Assembly: GCA_020025735.1 (NCBI GenBank)
Contig: JAHHRP010000009.1
Coordinates: 1 to 27,258, forward strand
Reading direction: 5' to 3'
DNA from: Evtepia sp.
GTDB taxonomy: Bacteria > Bacillota > Clostridia > Oscillospirales > Oscillospiraceae
Length of the DNA: 27,258 nucleotides
Shown here: piece after piece, positions 23,059 through 27,258 of the stretch
Layout: each line of letters opens with the position of its first letter
How positions within the stretch are numbered: position 1 is the stretch's first letter
Program-made: the position numbers and the translations under genes
The notes under the pieces: generated by a model
What the model was told of the DNA's origin: nothing
The model's input: the letters and a program-made list of their open reading frames with translations, nothing else
Database searches by the model: none

Positions 23059-23447
23059 GATGACACTCCGTCCAGCTGGGATGTGCCCTCGGCAGCGATG
23101 ACCTCAACGATCAGGCCGTTGGGCAGACAGGCAATGGGATCGGCAGTCTGATTGGTAGGGCCTTTCCGCACACAGATTTGATCGGGGCAGCTGGCCTGGG
23201 ATATGCGAACAGTTCCGTCCTCGATGACCACCAAATTGTAGCCGCCGCTGGCACTTTTAAAGCGCAGGGTGCGGGACCCCTGCAAGGAGTACAGACCCAC
23301 CTGCTGGCCATTCTGGGTGATGCGGACCATACCACCGGGCTGACGGTGGAGAGACAACACCACAATCCCTGCGATGCATAAGGCAGCAATGAGACCAATG
23401 AGAAGCAGCCAAAATTTGAGGGGTTTGGCCGTAGGCTGCGGGGACAT
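23055..23447 (-). CDS. NusG domain II-containing membrane-anchored protein
   Basis: A 130-residue protein with an N-terminal membrane anchor (about 11-33) and an extracytoplasmic NusG-II fold (PF07009). The domain is recognised by YNLVVIEDGTVRISQASCPDQICVRKGPTNQTADPIACLPNGLIVEV, whose three cysteines are family-typical. Despite the name it is not a transcription factor. It is the first gene of a two-gene unit with the Gx transporter, overlapping by ATGA. The ribosome site GGAGGTGATCCC is nearly the full anti-Shine-Dalgarno complement. Confidence 0.9.
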   Translation of the reverse strand: MSPQPTAKPLKFWLLLIGLIAALCIAGIVVLSLHRQPGGMVRITQNGQQVGLYSLQGSRTLRFKSASGGYNLVVIEDGTVRISQASCPDQICVRKGPTNQTADPIACLPNGLIVEVIAAEGTSQLDGVSS

Positions 23448-23465
23448 GGGATCACCTCCAAAAAC

Positions 23466-23483
23466 ACGGATGTTACGGATGTT
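23466..23483. repeat. Tandem 9-bp direct repeat in the leader of the NusG-II gene
   Basis: ACGGATGTT occurs twice in succession (23466-23474 and 23475-23483), between the -10 element and the ribosome site of the minus-strand unit. It may be a regulatory site or a slippage duplication. Confidence 0.6.
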
Positions 23484-23492
23484 TATACCGTT

Positions 23493-23521
23493 ATCTTACT
23501 GCATCCAGGGAAGAATAGCAA
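23493..23521 (-). promoter_or_regulatory. Candidate promoter of the NusG-II/Gx unit
   Basis: On the minus strand TTGCTA (23521-23516), a 17-base spacer and TAAGAT (23498-23493), 46 bases upstream of the start codon. Four of six bases match at each hexamer. Confidence 0.5.
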
Positions 23522-23589
23522 GTCTTTTTCCTGTGGACAATGGTCTGTTCTGTATCTTGTGATGCAGGTAGTTTCAGTGGGTATTTCCC

Positions 23590-23618
23590 TTGACAACGGG
23601 GGAAAAATAGAGTATGAT
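23590..23618 (+). promoter_or_regulatory. Strong promoter of the P-type ATPase gene
   Basis: TTGACA (23590-23595), a 17-base spacer and TATGAT (23613-23618): eleven of twelve consensus bases. Transcription should start near 23625, at the edge of the riboswitch. Confidence 0.88.
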
Positions 23619-23625
23619 AACCCGT

Positions 23626-23723
23626 ACAAAAAGGGAGTAGCTGGCACAAGCGCGTTGTGCAGCCGCGGCGTCAACACACGGGCCACTTTGCCCCGCTTCG
23701 GCTTGAAATGGCGAGACTTTTGG
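23626..23723 (+). ncRNA. yybP-ykoY (Mn2+) riboswitch aptamer
   Basis: The leader contains the class hallmarks. AAAAAGGGAGTAGC is at the 5' end (23628-23641). A variable hairpin GCACAA/TTGTGC follows (23644-23660). GGCGTCAACACACGGGCC lies in the middle (23667-23684), comparable to the GTCGTCA..CGTG block. GGCGAGACTTTTGG is at the 3' end (23710-23723), comparable to GCAAGACCTTT. P1 is formed by CAAAAAG and CTTTTG. It starts at the predicted transcription start and is followed by a terminator that uses the P1 3' strand. The class senses Mn2+ and usually turns on exporters. Confidence 0.88.
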
Positions 23724-23766
23724 ATCAACACAGCGGTGGTGTTGGGCAAAAGGACTCGTCTTTTTT
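23713..23766 (+). terminator. Riboswitch terminator, mutually exclusive with the aptamer
   Basis: GAG (23713-15), CTTTTG (23717-22) and CAACAC (23726-31) can pair with GTGTTG (23739-44), CAAAAG (23747-52) and CTC (23755-57), followed by GTC and six T residues. CTTTTG is also the 3' strand of aptamer P1. When Mn2+ stabilises the aptamer the terminator loses this strand, which predicts activation by Mn2+. The fold was made by hand. Confidence 0.75.
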
Positions 23767-23803
23767 GTTGCCTGGCCTCCGTGGGGAAGAAAGGACAAAT
23801 TGT

Positions 23804-26392
23804 ATGGAAAAACACGATCAGATCTGGCAGAAATCTGGCCAGGCGCTGCTGTCCGCCCTGGACAGTGGACCTGGAGGACTGGACAGCGCCCAAGCGGCGA
23901 AACGATTGGAACAATACGGCCCAAACGAGTTGCGGGAGGGCAGCAAAAAGACAACCTTACGTATTTTTTTGGAGCAGTTTGCAGACTTTTTGGTCATCAT
24001 CCTGATCTTAGCTGCTGTGGTTTCTGCTGTGCTTGGGGATGTAGAAAGCACAGTGGTCATCTTGGCGGTCATCACCATGAATGCTATTTTGGGTACGGTC
24101 CAGACGGTAAAGGCAGAAGCCTCTCTGGATAGCTTGAAGCAAATGTCAGCGCCTACGGCGAAAGTCCTGCGGGATGGGAAAGTCATTCAGATCCCCGGCC
24201 GAGACGTTGTGCCTGGGGATATTGTTGTGCTGGAAGCCGGGGACGCTGTGTGTGCCGATGGGCGTCTGCTGGAATGTGCCAGCCTGAAAACAGCGGAAAG
24301 TGCGCTTACAGGCGAGAGTTTGCCGGTGGAAAAAGATGTGGCCGAAATTGACGGAGAGGTCCCGTTGGGAGACCGGAAAAATATGGTGTTTTCAGGCACC
24401 TTTGTCACCTATGGCCGAGGCCGTTTCCTGGTCACAGGCACAGGGATGGAGACAGAGATGGGGAAGATTGCGGCCCTTCTCAAGTCCACCTCAGAGAAGA
24501 AAACGCCCCTGCAAGTAAGTCTGGACCAGTTTGGGAAAAAACTCTCCATTGCAATCCTGGTCCTGTGTGCGATCCTCTTTGCGGTAAGCGTGCTGGTGCG
24601 GGGAGAGAACGTCATGAGTGCCTTCCTCTTTGCCATTGCGCTGGCGGTGGCAGCCATCCCTGAGGCGCTAAGTTCCATCGTGACCATTGTGCTGTCCTTC
24701 GGAACACGGAAAATGGCAAAGGAACATGCCATCATTCGCAAGCTCCAAGCGGTAGAAGGCTTGGGCAGCGTTTCTGTTATCTGCTCGGATAAGACGGGAA
24801 CGCTCACCCAGAATAAGATGACCGTACGCCAGATGTATGTGGCTGGACGCATCATCCCTGCTCAGGAAGCCGACTTCAAAGACCCCGTTCAGGAGCCATT
24901 GCTACGAGCAGCGCTGCTGTGCAGCGATGCCACGGTCAACGAAAAGGGAGAGATCGGAGATCCTACGGAAACCGCTTTGGTTCGCCTGGGAGAGGAATTC
25001 GGGTTTGACGAGCTTAACGTCCGAAACCACTGGCCCCGGCTCAGTGAACTTCCCTTCGACTCAGATCGGAAACTCATGTCTACGGTCCATCAGTTCTCTG
25101 GCGGCTATATGTTGGTGACCAAGGGCGCTGTGGATGTGATGCTGGATCGGACGGTTCTGGGACCTGGAGAACGGGAGGAGATCGAGCGGGTAAACCAGGA
25201 ATTCTCCAATCAAGGTCTGCGGGTGCTGGCGTTTGCTTGCCGTCGTCTGGAAAATACCACCGTCTCTTTGGAAGATGAGAACACCATGCTCTTCCTGGGC
25301 TTGATCGCTATGATGGACCCGCCCAGAGAAGAATCCAAACAAGCGGTTGCCCAGTGCGTTGCTGCGGGAATCCGCCCCATTATGATTACCGGCGACCATG
25401 TGGTTACCGCCTCGGCCATCGCGCGAGAAATCGGCATCCTGACCCCCGGCACCGAAGCTGTGGAGGGATCCGCCATCGAGAAGATGAGCGACAAGGAGCT
25501 GCAAGACTTTGTGCCCCGAGTTTCGGTGTATGCTCGGGTATCCCCAGAACATAAAATCCGCATCGTCCGGGCTTGGCAGGAGCGCGGTGCCCTGGTTGCC
25601 ATGACCGGTGACGGGGTCAACGATGCCCCCGCCCTGAAACAGGCAGACATTGGTGTAGCCATGGGGATCACCGGGACTGAGGTAGCCAAGGATGCTGCCG
25701 GTATGGTCCTTACGGACGATAATTTTGCCACCATCGTCCAAGCGGTGAAGAATGGACGGAATGTTTACGCCAACATTCGCCGCTCCATCCAGTTCCTCCT
25801 TTCGGGGAATATGGCAGGCATCCTTACGGTCCTTTATGCGTCTCTGCTGGCGCTGCCAGTTCCCTTTGCCGCGGTCCATTTGCTGTTCATTAACCTGCTC
25901 ACCGACTCCTTGCCTGCCATCGCCTTGGGGCTAGAGCCACACAATGACAGTGTGATGAAGGAAAAACCCCGTCCTCGAAGCGAAGGGATTTTGACAAAGC
26001 CTTTCCTGGTCAGTGTGGGCCTGGAGGGTCTGGTGATCGCTGCGGCCACCGTCACCGCGTTCCACCTGGGTCTGAATTACGCGGGTCAGGCGGCAGGTGC
26101 CACCATGGCTTTTGCTACCCTATGTCTGTCCCGGCTCTTCCATGGATTTAACTGCAAAGCAGCATATCCTGTTCTGTTCCACCGTCAGTTTTGGAGCAAC
26201 AAGCCCCTGCTGGGGGCATTCCTGGTGGGTGTGCTGCTGCTGGCCCTGGTGCTGGGGATTCCTTCGCTGGGCCACTTGATGCAGGCTGTGGCGCTGCCTT
26301 GGACCCTTACCCTAGCCATTCCTGGGTTGGCGTTTGCCAGTATGCTGGTCATCCAGCTGCTCAAGGCCATCCGCACAGGACGGAAAAAGTAA
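23804..26392 (+). CDS. P2-type cation-transporting ATPase, predicted Mn2+ (or Ca2+) exporter
   Basis: An 862-residue P-type ATPase of the inner membrane. An N-terminal cation-ATPase domain precedes an A-domain with TGES (in SALTGESLPVEKDV). M4 has AAIPEALSSIVTIVLSFGT, where the Glu is an ion ligand. The phosphorylated residue is Asp329 in SDKTGTLTQNKM. MITGDH and MTGDGVNDAPALKQADIGVAMG form the hinge, and M6 has FINLLTDSLPAIALG. Plain sequence allows Ca2+ or Mn2+; the Mn2+ riboswitch upstream favours manganese efflux, as for L. lactis YoaB and pneumococcal MgtA. ATG 23804 is chosen with AAAGGA eight bases upstream; the frame opens earlier, but that part is the riboswitch itself. Confidence 0.95.
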   Translation: MEKHDQIWQKSGQALLSALDSGPGGLDSAQAAKRLEQYGPNELREGSKKTTLRIFLEQFADFLVIILILAAVVSAVLGDVESTVVILAVITMNAILGTVQTVKAEASLDSLKQMSAPTAKVLRDGKVIQIPGRDVVPGDIVVLEAGDAVCADGRLLECASLKTAESALTGESLPVEKDVAEIDGEVPLGDRKNMVFSGTFVTYGRGRFLVTGTGMETEMGKIAALLKSTSEKKTPLQVSLDQFGKKLSIAILVLCAILFAVSVLVRGENVMSAFLFAIALAVAAIPEALSSIVTIVLSFGTRKMAKEHAIIRKLQAVEGLGSVSVICSDKTGTLTQNKMTVRQMYVAGRIIPAQEADFKDPVQEPLLRAALLCSDATVNEKGEIGDPTETALVRLGEEFGFDELNVRNHWPRLSELPFDSDRKLMSTVHQFSGGYMLVTKGAVDVMLDRTVLGPGEREEIERVNQEFSNQGLRVLAFACRRLENTTVSLEDENTMLFLGLIAMMDPPREESKQAVAQCVAAGIRPIMITGDHVVTASAIAREIGILTPGTEAVEGSAIEKMSDKELQDFVPRVSVYARVSPEHKIRIVRAWQERGALVAMTGDGVNDAPALKQADIGVAMGITGTEVAKDAAGMVLTDDNFATIVQAVKNGRNVYANIRRSIQFLLSGNMAGILTVLYASLLALPVPFAAVHLLFINLLTDSLPAIALGLEPHNDSVMKEKPRPRSEGILTKPFLVSVGLEGLVIAAATVTAFHLGLNYAGQAAGATMAFATLCLSRLFHGFNCKAAYPVLFHRQFWSNKPLLGAFLVGVLLLALVLGIPSLGHLMQAVALPWTLTLAIPGLAFASMLVIQLLKAIRTGRKK

Positions 26393-26424
26393 TGCTTACC
26401 ATCTTGATCTTGTAAGAAGAAAAG

Positions 26425-26457
26425 CCGGAGGCGGAACCATTTAGGTTCCGCCTCCGG
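26425..26457. terminator. Bidirectional terminator between ATPase and Cys-rich gene
   Basis: A 14-bp perfect stem, CCGGAGGCGGAACC (26425-26438) with GGTTCCGCCTCCGG (26444-26457), and a 5-base loop. TATTTT follows on the plus strand and TTTTCTTCTT on the minus strand. It sits between convergent genes. Confidence 0.88.
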
Positions 26458-26473
26458 GCCTATTTTGGAGAAA

Positions 26474-26839
26474 TCACAGACGGCAGATGCAGGTGGCAGA
26501 AATCTGAGGAGGAAGGCTGGCGGTCATGATGCCGTTGTAGTAGATGCACAGGCAATCCCCGACACAGTAGCAGCAGGCATCGGTGGTGTTGACCTGGACT
26601 TGCTGATGGTTGCATTGGTCCGTGACCAACAAAGAATCAGGGCGAACCTCCAAAACACGGGCGATCATCGTCGTGTCGGTGGTGCTGTGGCTGGAAGAGC
26701 AGCTGGAACCACAGATGGAGCCAGAATGAGAACCAGTGCCCCAACCATAACCACAGCCGTAGTAACACGGGCGGCAGCAGTAACAGCAATAACAACAGTT
26801 GTAAGGATACCCACAGTAGGAAGAAACGTAACTACACAT
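26474..26839 (-). CDS. Very cysteine-rich small protein, function unknown
   Basis: A 121-residue protein with 20 cysteines. The first 50 residues are made almost only of Cys, Tyr, Gly and Ser, with repeated Cys pairs (NCCYCCYCCRPC). Residues 55-121 look like a small beta-barrel: MIARVLEVRPDSLLVTDQ, VQVNTTDACCYCVGDCLCIYYNGIMT, PPQISATCI. This C-terminal pattern (a variant of an OB-like fold) is familiar to me from unnamed clostridial proteins, usually without so many cysteines. There is no signal peptide. GAGGAGAG lies eight bases before the ATG, which supports translation, and the opposite-strand frame has no sense pattern. Metal binding, or a cross-linked coat protein of spores, are possible roles; neither is shown. 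Confidence 0.78.
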   Translation of the reverse strand: MCSYVSSYCGYPYNCCYCCYCCRPCYYGCGYGWGTGSHSGSICGSSCSSSHSTTDTTMIARVLEVRPDSLLVTDQCNHQQVQVNTTDACCYCVGDCLCIYYNGIMTASLPPQISATCICRL

Positions 26840-26847
26840 GATAAACT

Positions 26848-26892
26848 CTCCTCTCGAAAATTTGGACCCATGACAATGTATGTCGAGAGGAG
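26848..26892 (-). promoter_or_regulatory. Inverted repeat that can sequester the ribosome site of the Cys-rich gene
   Basis: On the minus strand CTCCTCTCGA (26892-26883) is complementary over 10 bp to TCGAGAGGAG (26857-26848), and the second arm is the ribosome-binding sequence of the Cys-rich gene, eight bases from its ATG. If both arms are transcribed the site would be closed. A CATACATT, resembling sigma-E/K -10 elements, lies between the arms; if that is the promoter, only the second arm is transcribed and the repeat would instead be a DNA operator. Confidence 0.55.
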
Positions 26893-26914
26893 GCGAAGGG
26901 TGACGGCAGCTATT

Positions 26915-27258
26915 TCAAGCGGCTGTTACTTGGAACTCTTGGCTCCGGCTGTCATACCCAATCTCATTTTCCACAAAGACGGAGATCCTTATCCGATATA
27001 CCTCTCCGGGCCAGCCCTGATAGCAAAGCTCACGCCCATAGTCCTGTTTTTCCACCGCGCATAGGGTTGGGCTGTTTCGGTCATAACGGAAGGTTTCCAG
27101 CCAGGTTCCATTTTCCAAGTGCCAGATGACGAGTTCCTCTGCCCCCAATGCCGCGACCTCACCCTTGCCGGAGATGGCAAAGCGGATGGAAAGCATTCCC
27201 TCCCCTGTCGCCTGCACACCCATGCTGTGCCCTAAAATCTGAGCGCTCTCTTCTGTCT
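26915..27258 (-). CDS. Hypothetical protein, cut by the right edge
   Basis: The frame is open from the window edge to a TGA at 26917-26915, so at least 113 residues are visible and the true start probably lies outside; an internal ATG at 27223 has no clear ribosome site. The visible part is a run of short beta-strand-like segments (LSIRFAISGKGEVAALGAEELVIWHLENGTWLETFRYD) ending in YRIRISVFVENEIGYDSRSQEFQVTAA. This looks like a beta-sandwich (fibronectin-like) ending, as in secreted clostridial proteins; no named family is claimed. It would be transcribed towards the Cys-rich gene, 75 bases downstream. Confidence 0.7.
   Translation of the reverse strand, partial: TEESAQILGHSMGVQATGEGMLSIRFAISGKGEVAALGAEELVIWHLENGTWLETFRYDRNSPTLCAVEKQDYGRELCYQGWPGEVYRIRISVFVENEIGYDSRSQEFQVTAA

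Noticed and set aside
23657..23803. N-terminal extension of the P-type ATPase (49 codons)
   Set aside because: This stretch is the riboswitch and its terminator; the extension has no ATPase homology and ATG 23804 has its own ribosome site.
26465..27064. Plus-strand frame of 199 codons over the Cys-rich gene
   Set aside because: It runs through the Cys-rich gene, its ribosome-site repeat and the next gene; Ala/Thr/Val-rich composition is the usual complement of such sequence.
1..27258. Defence system, phage island, insertion sequence or CRISPR array
   Set aside because: No transposase, integrase, nuclease/ATPase defence pair, terminal repeats or regular repeat array was found on reading both strands.

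Overview
This window reads as chromosomal DNA of a GC-rich, anaerobic, gut-type Clostridia. The Oscillospiraceae group around Flavonifractor, Pseudoflavonifractor or Intestinimonas is my best guess. The signs are strong AGGAGG ribosome sites, Firmicutes-type riboswitches, an SLH-anchored surface enzyme, the NusG-II/Gx-transporter pair and the BioY-BirA pair. No rRNA, tRNA, CRISPR array, insertion sequence or phage gene was seen. The genus is inferred, not proven.

Layout. (1) Positions 1-366: an AT-rich edge with the tail of a DUF2085-like membrane protein and a terminator. (2) 526-5524 (+): two oligopeptide-type ABC ATPases, an M19 dipeptidase and an old-yellow-enzyme/2,4-dienoyl-CoA-reductase-type flavoenzyme, closely packed. 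(3) 5612-8744 (+): a perfect palindrome, a fully consensus promoter, a lysine riboswitch with terminator, then a complete polar amino acid ABC transporter (binding lipoprotein, permease, ATPase). (4) 8793-9590 (-): an LCMT-family SAM methyltransferase with a dyad upstream. (5) 9887-15483: a putrescine-catabolism cluster, with nhaC-type antiporter and LuxR-type regulator on the minus strand and, divergently, putrescine aminotransferase and aldehyde dehydrogenase. (6) 15601-17766 (-): a secreted 5'-nucleotidase carrying three SLH repeats. (7) 17940-20817: an unknown protein, a Nit2-like omega-amidase, and two small membrane proteins with zinc ribbons converging on a shared terminator. (8) 20908-22555 (-): bioY-birA under a canonical BirA operator. 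(9) 22555-23521 (-): NusG-II protein and Gx transporter. (10) 23590-26392 (+): a P2-type cation ATPase behind a yybP-ykoY (Mn2+) riboswitch. (11) 26425-27258: a bidirectional terminator, a very Cys-rich small protein with a possible RBS-sequestering hairpin, and a gene cut by the right edge.

How it fits together. Much of the window concerns uptake and breakdown of nitrogen compounds: peptides (ABC ATPases plus dipeptidase), lysine (riboswitch-controlled importer), putrescine (aminotransferase plus dehydrogenase, giving GABA) and omega-amides (Nit2). This suits an amino-acid-fermenting gut bacterium. The best-supported findings are regulatory: a lysine riboswitch that assigns substrate to a generic transporter, an Mn2+ riboswitch whose terminator shares a strand with the aptamer and assigns the metal to a P-type ATPase, and a BirA operator lying over the bioY-birA promoter so that BirA represses its own gene. 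I found no clearly new multi-gene system. The least explained items are the Cys-rich protein with its hairpin, the orphan ABC ATPase/flavoenzyme operon, and the palindromes at 5612, 9637 and 11275-11306.
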